A stretch of DNA of 64,000 nt, from assembly GCA_964016985.1 (NCBI GenBank), contig OZ024827.1, positions 15,580,374 through 15,644,373 of the forward strand, given 5' to 3'. A model generated the notes under the pieces. That model saw only the letters and a list, made by a program, of their open reading frames with translations. It was not told the origin of the DNA and did no database searches. Made by a program: the position numbers and the translations under genes. The DNA comes from Anodontia alba. Lineage: Eukaryota > Mollusca > Bivalvia > Lucinida > Lucinidae. Below are positions 52,256 to 61,171 of the stretch, one piece after another. The stretch's first letter is position 1. Every line of letters begins with the position of its first letter.

Positions 52256-52675
52256 CACTACTCATGTCATGGGACAGAGCAACATTCAATTAACTAGATG
52301 TACATGAAATTAAACCTGTCCTTGGTAAAGATGACACTGTTCAGTCAATAAGGCGAGATGTGGTTATTTATGTATAGGTCTACTAGACTTAGGCACTTAT
52401 CAACTCAGATAAGAAGATCAACCACTTTGTATAAGCTGTAATAAACTATATTTTGTGGAAAAAAAAATACAAAAAAAAACAAAGCGTTACAGCAACAACA
52501 ACAAAAACTACATGCACAAACTCAAAAGACATAACAAAATATCTCATTTGTTGTTCGCTTTTTCTTTCATTTGAAGAGTGAGTTCTGAATGTTTTAACCA
52601 CTTTATTTTTGTTATATAAGACCAATTTTCTTAAGGTTAATGGCGTACCTCATTAAAAATGTTTAGTTAACATTA

Positions 52676-52830
52676 CTATAGATAAGGCACCTTATTCAAT
52701 AAAAAGGTTGATAGTTTCCTTTTTTGTCCACAAGAACATAAGACTGTGAGCACTTCTAATGAGCTCCCACAACAGATGTTTTTGTGGAGAAATAAAAAAA
52801 TATATCCTCCTATTTTGAATTACGTTTAAT
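52676..52830. mobile_element. Decayed family W MITE
   Basis: CTATAGATAAGGCACCTTAT, GCACTTCTAATGAGCTCCCACAAC, GAGAAATAAAAAAATATATCC. Confidence 0.6.
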
Positions 52831-52894
52831 TCTTTGTGTACTGGAGCTGAATGTAGCAGACAACAAATGGGACGTGTTGAGCGAAAAAATGCCA

Positions 52895-53335
52895 AATGTA
52901 TGGACTCACATTATCCTGCACATGTGCATAGTACCATCTGGCCTTTGCTCTCCATTCATACTTTCTATAGTATCCAATGAGTCAGCGAACAGTGAAGGCC
53001 CTGATTAGAATATGTGGACGTGCAGGCTGATCTGAGCCCAGTTGTTCAAAGCATCATTAGCTTAACGAGCTCGCTAGTGGTCTAAATGTTAACTGTTCTA
53101 GTAAGTACAATATCTAATTCACAGGTATTTTTGCTGAAAAAAATGTGAGTAGCTTTTGCAAATGCAAAAGCTACTCACATTTTTTCAGCAAAAATATAAA
53201 CGTATATGCCATATTTAATGATCAAAGTTTTAATGATACATTAACTAACGACATTGTTAGTTTTGAACAACTGGACCCTGAGCGCTGTCCGCATATGTCT
53301 GAATGCACATTTGTGCATGGCACGGCCCTTAATGA
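52895..53335. mobile_element. Family J hairpin element split by family G
   Basis: TATCCTGCACATGTGCATAG, GCGAACAGTGAAGGCCCTGA left arm; right arm resumes AGCGCTGTCCGCATATG after the G element. Confidence 0.7.
53032..53280. mobile_element. Family G hairpin MITE inside family J
   Basis: CTGAGCCCAGTTGTTCAAAG ... GAACAACTGGACCCTG, perfect stem GTGAGTAGCTTTTGCAAATG. Confidence 0.83.
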
Positions 53336-53640
53336 ATGGTATTATTGTCTTACTGTCTCCTAACAGCAGAGTTTGACATCTCAAGGGAATTTTCTTCTAA
53401 GAATACAATTCACTTAAAATGATAAATTGCAATGTGTTGTCTGCTGATATATTTTGAGTATGCAAGGAGTTATATGTAATTTTAGCCATTGAACTCTTTT
53501 AGTTAAAGCAACCTTATGGCATATTGTGTGATCAGTCTAAATATGGTCTACATAGTTCCCTATCTTTGAACTTTCTGTGAACAGACAGCATGGATTTTGA
53601 TTAGACTTTGGACTTTGCATATGTGCAGGCAGGCTGGTCT

Positions 53641-53831
53641 TACGTATTTACTCATAACTTTTGGACACCTTAATTCTTACCATAATTCTAAAAATTGCAC
53701 AAGTCAGTTTGACAGCTTGGTGATGTGTCTGTTATTCTGTGACAATATGGAAAACAGTGTAGACCCAGATCAAACTGCTCCTTTAGTTTTCTTGCGTTGA
53801 TCTGCATGAATATTTAGGGTAGGTTCTGTAG
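53641..53831. mobile_element. Family B MITE, old copy
   Basis: ACGTATTTACTCATAACTTTTGG, ACAGTGTAGACCCAGATCAAACTGCTCC without a partner arm, GAATATTTAGGGTAGG. The last intron contains no other clear feature apart from a weak F2 trace (53350-53470). Confidence 0.6.
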
Positions 53832-53930
53832 GCCTGATTTGGTCACATGTGTCCTATGGTCTGTTTTTACTTTTATTAGAGGGACATCATTTTATTGTCT
53901 CTATCTGATTTATTTTTCTGTCTATTCCAG

Positions 53931-53974
53931 GCCATTTCCATTATTCTTACGTTCCAAAGACTGAGTCGGATTAA
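53931..53974 (+). CDS. ZCCHC2-like: ZCCHC2-like terminal coding exon with stop
   Basis: Preceded by TCTATTCCAG. Reads GHFHYSYVPKTESD then TAA at 53972-53974. The tail Y-x-Y-x-P...(D/E)SD resembles the short aromatic and acidic tail after the knuckle in vertebrate relatives. Sequence after the stop is 3' UTR of unknown length; AATAAA-type hexamers occur downstream (for example near 57828) but none can be assigned. Confidence 0.85.
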
Positions 53975-54040
53975 TGAAGGACATCAGCATGGAGATTAAA
54001 GTGATATTTGTGTCAGAATTTGTTGATAAAGCACTAGTCA

Positions 54041-54200
54041 AGGCTCCAGATAAGATATTAGCTTAGAAATAACAATATCTGTAATTTTCTGATCTTGCGT
54101 TGTATTTCTTCTTGGAAACATATATTGTGGGATCTGATTGGAATTGTCTCACTGTAATAGGATCCCACAAGAAATGTTTTTATGGAAAAATAAGAAAAGA
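54041..54200. mobile_element. Decayed family W MITE in the 3' UTR or downstream
   Basis: AAGGCTCCAGATAAGATATT, AACATATATTGTGGGATCTGATTGG with partner arm, GAAAAATAAGAAAAGATG. Confidence 0.55.
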
Positions 54201-54289
54201 TGTAAAAATGTGTGTATGTATACTGTTCTTATCTGTGGCCTTAAAAAGGGATTATGTATTGACAATAAGTTTTGGAGATCTAATGGTAT

Positions 54290-54531
54290 GGTAAATGTCC
54301 TAAGATGTCAAACACTTCATTCCATATATTTTTTATTGTGTGTGTTTTTTTTTTTTTTTTTTTTGCTTTCATTTCACAAAATACTTGATGGATTGATGGA
54401 ATGGCAAAACACCGTAGGTCCAGATCGGACTGCCTTCAGATGTGAATCTGCACTGTTTTTATGATCCGATTTTTTTTTTTTGTTTTTTTTTTGTCAGGAA
54501 AGTTTGTTATGAAATTATTATGACAATTACC
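54290..54531. mobile_element. Family D MITE
   Basis: GGTAAATGTCCTAAGATGTC ... TTATTATGACAATTACCATA; hairpin remnant and two poly-T runs. After it, GATTTTACC...GTGACA motifs repeat imperfectly three times (54548-54640). Confidence 0.7.
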
Positions 54532-54861
54532 ATATCTATGTAACAGTGATAGATTTTACCAAACAAAGGAAGTGACAAGAATGATGGATTTTACCCAAAG
54601 AGGGACGTGACAGGAGTGATGTATTTTATTCCAGTGGAAATGATGGCATGCTTTTAAAGCTGATGATATTGTTTTTAACTTTTAGCATGTGAAATCTAAA
54701 TGTGAGCAGACAACAAAATTATTGTGATATTTTTTTGTTGACTTCTCTTAAAGTAAGATTCATAGGGGTAGTGTTCATTACGCACAATACGCATGTGCTT
54801 AACATGCGTAAAAAGTATTAACAATTAAGTGACTTTAATGAAAATGTTTTGCTTTTTACCA

Positions 54862-54970
54862 TAGGGACTGCCCTTAAAGGAAAGAATTTTCTCTCTGGGA
54901 GCAAATTCTTTCCTTTAAGAGTAGCCTCCTTTTTTCGAAGTGATTCTAGGCATACTCTTTCAAGATTTTT
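54862..54970. mobile_element. Family O hairpin fragment
   Basis: GGAAAGAATTTTCTCTCTGG / GGGAGCAAATTCTTTCCTTT stem and GTAGCCTCC; family ends not found. Confidence 0.55.
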
Positions 54971-55068
54971 CCTGGATATGCGTAAAACTTATTCTGTTCT
55001 GGCTACCCCACTGTAATTTGAACGAAATATAAAGCCCTATTTTCTGGAGGGAATAGAAACTACAGTCA

Positions 55069-55240
55069 AACCTGTGTTAGTGGTCACCTCTATTAAGCAG
55101 CCAACCTGTATTAAGCAGCCAGAGGAAAGTTGCCCCAAAATTCATAGACTTACATATTTGAACTGTATTAAGCAGCCACCTACCTTCAGCAGCCACATTT
55201 TAAGCCTCCCATGGGTGGCTGCTTCAGACAAGTTGTACTT
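55069..55240. mobile_element. pogo-like element fragment with CAGTCAAACCTG end
   Basis: CAGTCAAACCTGTGTTAGTG, then several TTAAGCAGCCA motifs and the inverse GTGGCTGCTT. Only the left end is clear. Confidence 0.5.
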
Positions 55241-55463
55241 TATATTTGCCAATTTTCCAAGAATATGCTAAAAGATTAATTGCAGAATCTTGCCTTGTCT
55301 TTAAATATGTGAAAGTTGTATTCACAGAATAGAAAAACATAGTAAATTATATTTTAATCAGTCAGAATATACTTTTAGATATGCACTTGTCAACATCTCT
55401 TTTAATAAGCTGATTTTCTGTCTTTTTTTAGTAGCTAGGTCTTTGTTCACTCATTTTTTTGTC

Positions 55464-55708
55464 TTAACCCTTAAAGCGCCAAGAAAAACTGCATCTGAAA
55501 ATGTCATCTGTTCATGTTGTCTGCTGAATATTCTTGCAGACTTTTCAAACCTATTTTTGCATACAGGCAAACAGTGTGGACCCAGATCAGACTTCTCCTA
55601 AAGGAGCAGTCTGATCTGGGTCCACACTGTTTGCAGAAGTGACTTTTAAAGTAACCAGCAGAAGACAAAGCAGACGACAATAGTTGTGATTGGCGCTTTA
55701 AGGGTTAA
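55464..55708. mobile_element. Family E piggyBac-like MITE, well preserved
   Basis: TTAACCCTTAAAGCGCCAAG ... GGCGCTTTAAGGGTTAA; stem CAGACTTCTCC/GGAGCAGTCTG within the GTGTGGACCCAG core. 55709-56041 has nothing recognisable. Confidence 0.88.
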
Positions 55709-56041
55709 TAACTTGCTAAAATTGTTTGGAAATATCAAAATGCAGTGTATGCATACGACTGTCTAAAATTACATGCAGGGGTTCACCTATCTTGGAGGCT
55801 CTAAGACTATTTATTATTATCGCAGTTTATGTGAGCTGTGTTACATATGTGCAGAGTATGAGAAACTTTGCCGAAGTTTGTCTTACATAGGTCATCCAGA
55901 TGACTAAAATGTGATTCAATTTCATAGATATTTTTGCGGGACAACAAGTACTTGTCATAGCATGTTCGTGATTGGATGCAGTTTGCAGAGGCTGTGTCTG
56001 ATTGACATCTGAGTTACCAGGCAAAAGCAGGGTGAAAAAAT

Positions 56042-56290
56042 CAGGGCCCACTTGTTCAAAGCGTCGTTAGCTTAACGAGGTCGTTAAGAGTCATTTCGTT
56101 AACTGTGTTTTAGCGGATTCAATATACAATATTCTCATATTTTTTGCTGAAAAAATGTGAGTAGCTTTTGCACTGCAAAAGCTACTCACATTTTTTCAGC
56201 AAAAAATTTCAGCGTATTTGCGAATCACTTTATGTAAATTTTAACGAATCGTTAACTAACAACGTTGTTAGCTTTGAACAACTGGGCCTA
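56042..56290. mobile_element. Family G hairpin MITE
   Basis: CAGGGCCCACTTGTTCAAAG ... GAACAACTGGGCCTA; stem GTGAGTAGCTTTTGCA/TGCAAAAGCTACTCAC. 56291-56503 has nothing recognisable. Confidence 0.85.
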
Positions 56291-56660
56291 GGCTTTTTAG
56301 CAGATGGATGTGCATTTACAACTCGTACCAGAATTTGAAAGCAGAAATTTAGAACTTGTGACAGAGCAATGACAATTTCGTTTGTTGGAAGTTGTGGTAA
56401 AGGAAGGTGTCAAGATAAATATATGGGCTACAAATATATGGGCTACAATGATTGTGGCTTTTTTATATCTTATTTCACCTTGAAAAAGGCATGGGATGAC
56501 ATCTTAACCCATTTAAGTGCCAAACAAAATTGTAGCAGACAGTAGTCTTAAAATTTAGGGGAAAAAAATCAGAGAAAATAAGGCTTGACATTTCATGTAA
56601 ATTGCCTGCCTAGCCTTATTTTCTCTGATAAAAATACTTTTAAGAATATTTCAAATGTGG

Positions 56661-57083
56661 TTTATGTAGTGCTCCTGAATTCGGATCATTAGGCCCCATG
56701 TTCAAATCCCTCTAGAGATAGAATTTGTCTTATGACACTAAGTTGCTTCATTGCAGAACCTTTCATTATCACCCCTCCATCATCTTGGTAAAATACTGTT
56801 GGAAAAGATGTAAAATACCAGGGCCCAGTTGTTCTAAACTCACGATGTTATTAGTTAATGTATCGTTAAAACTTTGATCATTAAATATGGCATATATGCT
56901 AATATTTTTGCTGAAAAAATGTGAATAGCTTTTGCATTTGCAAAAGCTACTCACATTTTTTCAGCAAAAATACCTGTGAATTAGATATTGTACTTCCTAG
57001 AACACTTACCATCTTGACCATTAACGTGCACGTTAAGCTAAAGATGCTTTGAACAGCTGGGCCCAAATCATCATTATCATCAT
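56661..57083 (+). mobile_element. SINE-C copy 2, split by family G
   Basis: TTCGGATCATTAGGCCCCATG with box B-like TGTTCAAATCCC, TTGCAGAACCTTTCATTATC body, GATGTAAAATACCA, then family G, then AAATCATCATTATCATCATC tail. Confidence 0.75.
56821..57064. mobile_element. Family G hairpin MITE inside SINE-C
   Basis: GGGCCCAGTTGTTCTAAACT ... GAACAGCTGGGCCC; stem GTGAATAGCTTTTGCATTTG. Confidence 0.85.
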
Positions 57084-57391
57084 CTGCTGCAGTTGTGATT
57101 GGTGCTTTAAAGGGTTAAAAATTCTTTCCTCCTGATACGTTGGGGCTTCTGCAGTCTTTGTTTTCATAATATCATTTTTGCATGAAAAATAAAAAAACAA
57201 AAAAAAAATAACGTCTTATCTGGAATGATGAATTTGGAGTGCTTAAAGTCTGTGGGTCTGAAACACTTTGCTTTGTCTCATCCCAAAAACTACATATATT
57301 GTGATAAGAAATATTTTTGTCTCTATTTAAGACATTGACAGGAATATTGGGCATTTTGTACTACCATAGGGCATTGTATTTATTTATAACA

Positions 57392-57584
57392 CATAGCACT
57401 AGTTAAGGCGCTTTTTTCAATTCAAAAGTATTGCTGTTTTTCTTATTTATCCACAAAAACATATGTTGTGTGTACTCATTAGAAGCGCCTCACCAAGGCC
57501 CTTCTAATGAGTACCCACAACATATGTTTTCGTTGAGAAATAAGAAAAATAATTGCCGAATACCCTCCCTTATCTAGACCTATG
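57392..57584. mobile_element. Family W hairpin MITE
   Basis: CATAGCACTAGTTAAGGCGC ... CTTATCTAGACCTATG; full stem. A right half of family L (TATCCCAGAAATAAC...TTAACAAGTCATCTGG) follows at 57605-57662. 57119-57391 is A-rich without a feature. Confidence 0.82.
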
Positions 57585-57841
57585 TTAAACAGCACCTCTG
57601 TATCAGAAATAAGAAAAGTTATCCCAGAAATAACATCAATACTTATCCTTAACAAGTCATCTGGGCAGTTTTTAATCTTGCAGCTTGTATGCATTGAGAA
57701 GATTGCATGGATATGCATGTTCATGCTGAACTGTTTGGATTTGGGAAAATTCAGTTTTACCCCTCAGTGGCCCTCTAATGTGATTTGTTATCCATTATAT
57801 TTTGTATATTAAAGTTAGTCATATCAAATAAAACACAAGCC

Positions 57842-58056
57842 TTAACCCTAGTCCTGCTGAACCCGGATATGCACTGCATTTGCAAACAGTGTAGTTTCAG
57901 ATCAGTTGGCTTCTGAAGAAGAAGCCAACTGATCGATCTGAGTTGTTTGTCATTAAGCATGTGAATTTATATCAACAACTGGAATCAAATAATCTGATTG
58001 GCTGAAAATTTGAGGTGGGCATGGCATCTTAATTTATTCAGCATGGCAAGGGTTAA
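57842..58056 (-). mobile_element. Family A MITE
   Basis: TTAACCCTAGTCCTGCTGAA ... CAGCATGGCAAGGGTTAA; hairpin AGCCAACTGATCGATCTG. Confidence 0.85.
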
Positions 58057-58219
58057 AGTGCCAGTCTCAACTGCATCAGCACCAGATGACATTCTAAAAT
58101 ACTCCATATCTAGACAGCTTAATCCATTTATGCCGACTGGACTTTTCTGCCTTCACTCTTTTAATGGTCCATTATCAATATAAGGGATGTCTGGTTAGTT
58201 TTGTTGTTACCATGTATTA

Positions 58220-58412
58220 CATAGCTACAGATAAGAGGGGGTATCCACATAATATTTTTCTTATTTCTCGACGAAAACTTATGTTGTGGGTACTCATTAG
58301 AAGCGCCTCGCTGAGGCGCTTCTAATGAGTACCCACAACATATGTTTTTGTTGAGAAATAAGAAAGATATCAGCATTTTTCGAATGAAAAAAGCGCCTTA
58401 TCTGTTGCTATG
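58220..58412. mobile_element. Family W hairpin MITE, very well preserved
   Basis: CATAGCTACAGATAAGAGGG ... CGCCTTATCTGTTGCTATG; perfect stem ATTAGAAGCGCCTCG/CGAGGCGCTTCTAAT apart from the tip. A lone CAAACAGTG-type hairpin follows at 58438-58502. Confidence 0.9.
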
Positions 58413-58584
58413 GTATTATACAAATTTCTGTTCTTAATGCAAACAGTGTAGACCCTGATCAGATGCAGCATTTTGTAGCATCTGATCTGGGTCTACATTC
58501 ATTGCCAGTGTCCTTTATATAGGAAGTTAGGCATAAATTGGTTAATTACATGACTGAAAGATTTTGACAGTTATGTTTAATGTC

Positions 58585-58637
58585 AGCTAAAAAAAATAAT
58601 GAAAAAAAAAAAGAAAAAAAAAAAAAGAAGAAAAAAG
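58585..58637 (+). repeat. A-rich simple repeat
   Basis: AAAAAAAAAAAGAAGAAAAA-type sequence. Confidence 0.85.
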
Positions 58638-58754
58638 GGTTTAGAATGATATGCTACAATTTTGAAAGGTGCTTTATGGTTAAAACATCTGGGAGACATA
58701 CCCATCGTCAAGACAGGTACATGGAAAGTGATTAGTCTGTGTTTCTATAAGTCC

Positions 58755-58958
58755 ATCAACAGTTACTTGGATATACCCTGCCTTGCAAACAGTGTAGATC
58801 CAGATCAGTTGGCTTCTAAAGAAGCCAACTGATTTGGATTTTCACTGTTTGTCATTAAGTATGTGAATTTGTATCAACAACCTGGATCAAGTAATCTTAC
58901 TGGCTGAAAATTAGAAGTCAGCATGGCATCTTAATTTATTCAGCATGGCAAGAGTTAA
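58755..58958 (-). mobile_element. Family A MITE, left end decayed
   Basis: TTGGATATACCCTGCCTTGC, CAAACAGTGTAGATCCAG hairpin, CAGCATGGCAAGAGTTAA end. Confidence 0.78.
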
Positions 58959-59045
58959 CAAGTCTTCTGATTTTATAAGTTTTGTTTCATTGTTTTAGTT
59001 CTGTCTCGGTGTTAGTGCATTAGTTTTGTACCAGTGTTAAAATAT

Positions 59046-59216
59046 TTCACCTTTAACAGTAGATGACATTTTAAATTATTTTTTGTAAGCTCTTCCCAGA
59101 AAGTAGGGTTTGACAAAGGAGACAGTTAAGTATTAAACTTTGAGCCCTATTTTTGGGAAAAGTAAGAACAATAATTTGTTGTCTGCTAATTTTGCCCAGC
59201 CAGTGCTAAAGGTTAA
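59046..59216. mobile_element. Family F2 hairpin element, diverged
   Basis: TTCACCTTTAACAGTAGATGACA ... GTTGTCTGCTAATTTTGCCC and AGTGCTAAAGG. Confidence 0.55.
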
Positions 59217-59278
59217 ATTATTGTTGATGAGATACTGTACAAGTGGACAGTCCGTAAAAATTGTATTTAGGTATTAAC

Positions 59279-59425
59279 ATAGCTTCAGATGAGAGGGGGC
59301 ATCGAGTTAATTTTCTTATGCATGAAAAATGTTGTGGGTACGGTAAATGTCCTAAAAGTTTGTACACCAAAGTTGCTGACAAAATGGCATATACAGACAT
59401 TGCAGACCCAGATCAGATCTGGTAA
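59279..59425. mobile_element. Family W left arm fused to a family D fragment
   Basis: ACATAGCTTCAGATGAGAGGGG ... ATGTTGTGGGTA runs straight into CGGTAAATGTCCTAAAAGTT at 59341. Both elements are cut, so this is a rearrangement or the result of an insertion plus deletion at a TA. Confidence 0.65.
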
Positions 59426-59450
59426 TGTGTCATATAAAGATTTGATAGTA

Positions 59451-59665
59451 CCTTATTTACCATATGTATTCGGACAGACATGCCTGAGCAAACAGTATAG
59501 ACCCAGATGAGACGCCGCAGAACGCGGCGTCTCATCTGGGTCTACACTGTTTGCCACTCATCCAGCAATTTTTAGACACAACATTGGGTAGTGAATTGCA
59601 CTGGTTCAAATTTTAGAACATATATGGTAGGAGTTGAGGTGTCCGAATACTTAGGGTAAATACGG
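59451..59665. mobile_element. Family B MITE, young copy
   Basis: CCTTATTTACCATATGTATT ... GGTAAATACGG, TA on both sides. Perfect stem GATGAGACGCCGC/GCGGCGTCTCATC; differs from 8239-8454 at about seven positions. 59666-60089 has nothing recognisable. Confidence 0.88.
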
Positions 59666-60089
59666 TAGTTTGATCTTGGTCTGCCCTGTCTGCTTATACA
59701 TGTATGTCTGAATACCTATGGTATATATGGTAAATTTACATTTTATGTCAACTAGAGTTGTAGATCTAGTCAGATTTTATTAGCCCTTAAAATGAGATGC
59801 TTTTATATTTTTCTCACAGCAAAGTGTTTTTTTTCTTTGTGAAAAATAATGCAAGATACTCTTGAGATGCGACGACAGAGACATTTTCCTGGAAATATAC
59901 AAATGAAGGAGACACATTTCTGGAATATGCATTTTTTTCTAGATAGGCCCCTCTTAGCTTGCTGAATAGTTGAGCATGGAGCAGTTACACTTATTTTTAT
60001 TTGCAAATGTATTGTTCTTTCGGCAAAGTGAGTTTAACCCAACGATAGGTTTGACTGATAATGTTTTAATTGGCATTTATGTACAATGG

Positions 60090-60282
60090 CATAGCTACAG
60101 ATAAAAGGTGGTATCCACCTATTATTTCTTTTATTTCTCAATGAAAACATAAGTTGTGGGTACTCATTAGAAGTGCCTCGCCGAGGCGCTTCTAATGAGT
60201 ACCCACAACATATGTTTTTGTTGAGAAATAAGAAAGATATCAGCATTTTTCGGATGAAAAAAGCGCCTTATCTGTTGCTATG
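60090..60282. mobile_element. Family W hairpin MITE, very well preserved
   Basis: CATAGCTACAGATAAAAGGT ... CGCCTTATCTGTTGCTATG; full stem. Closest relative is 58220-58412. Confidence 0.9.
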
Positions 60283-60436
60283 CAATGGTGATACTATTGA
60301 AATTACTGTCTTTGAGTACTTATGTATATATTATCAGTTGGCTAAAGAGTTTATAAAATCTTGAGTTTTTTAAATGTTTATTATCCTAAGAATGCCTGCC
60401 ATATTTTTCCTCTCCAAACAATAATGAGACCTTCCA

Positions 60437-60628
60437 CATAGCTCTTGATAAGATGCTTTTTCAATCCAAAAGTAATGATATTTTTCTTATTTCTCCATGA
60501 AAACATATATTGTTGGTACTCATTAGAAGTGCCTGAGAGAGGCACTTCTGATGAGTACCCACGACATGTTTTCAGAGAGGCACTTCTAATGAGTACCTAC
60601 ATGATACCCACTCTTATCTAGACCTATG
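60437..60628. mobile_element. Family W MITE with duplicated right arm
   Basis: CATAGCTCTTGATAAGATGC ... CTTATCTAGACCTATG. GAGGCACTTCTRATGAGTAC occurs twice. Confidence 0.78.
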
Positions 60629-60652
60629 TGTCAGCCATTGTAGTATTCTGTC

Positions 60653-60882
60653 TTAATCCTTAAAACGCCAAGAAGACCTGCATCTGAAAATGTTGTCTGT
60701 TTATGTCTTTTGCTGAATAGTCTTGCAAACTTTTCAAACCTATTTTTGCATATAGGCAATCAGTGTGGACTCTGATCGAAGCAGTCTGATCTAGTCCACA
60801 CTGTTTGCAAAAATGACATTTGAAATCACAAGCAGATGACAAAGCAGACGACAGTTGTTGTGATTGGCAGTTTAAGGGTTAA
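60653..60882. mobile_element. Family E piggyBac-like MITE
   Basis: TTAATCCTTAAAACGCCAAG ... GGCAGTTTAAGGGTTAA; shortened hairpin. Confidence 0.82.
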
Positions 60883-61171
60883 GTTGAACAGAGAATTTGC
60901 TGTTTTCAAACAGACTGCAGTATCTCCAGATGCTATAAGCAAAATAAGCAAACAGTGAATGAGCTGATCAGAGACAGAGGCTAAACTGGGTATTTACTGT
61001 TCACATACTTTTTTGAAGAGCCATTTTTGCTTGGTGTGACTCAGCTTTTATGTATATTGACATTTGATTTCATTTATGCTGCTTTATAAAATGCCATGTA
61101 TGTGTCACTCTGAATATGTTTTGTTGCTGACACATGACCTTGCTGTACCGAGATTGTATCAAAGCATGTCA

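Larger units (their letters stand above)
12967..53974 (+). other. ZCCHC2-like: ZCCHC2/ZCCHC14-like gene, 3' eleven exons (gene span)
   Basis: Seen: eleven exons with AG/GT borders keep one open frame over 2285 nt: 12967-13046, 29232-29303, 31449-31515, 36713-36764, 38905-39095, 42203-42263, 43650-43758, 45234-45319, 48607-48941, 50592-51779, 53931-53974. The 760 visible residues have a PX-like N-terminus (residues 1 to about 110), a Pro/Ser/Thr-rich linker with repeated SP motifs, a small Cys/His cluster near residues 617-625, a CCHC knuckle at 724-737 (C-X2-C-X4-H-X4-C), and a C-terminus ending in TESD. Known: vertebrate ZCCHC2 and ZCCHC14 have PX and C-terminal CCHC regions, and recruit TENT4 poly(A) polymerases for mixed tailing of RNAs. 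Inferred: a cytoplasmic RNA-binding adaptor. I saw no clear SAM domain of the ZCCHC14 kind, so ZCCHC2-like is preferred, but invertebrates may have one co-orthologue. The first exon starts in mid-codon, so 5' exons are missing. Confidence 0.85.
56504..57118. mobile_element. Family F1 MITE split by SINE-C, itself split by family G
   Basis: TTAACCCATTTAAGTGCCAA start, CTTGACATTTCATGTAAATTG hairpin; right end CTGCTGCAGTTGTGATTGGT then GCTTTAAAGGGTTAA. Confidence 0.8.

Noticed and set aside
57823..57832. AATAAA as the gene's polyadenylation signal
   Set aside because: It lies almost 4 kb after the stop with repeats in between; several similar hexamers exist and none can be preferred.
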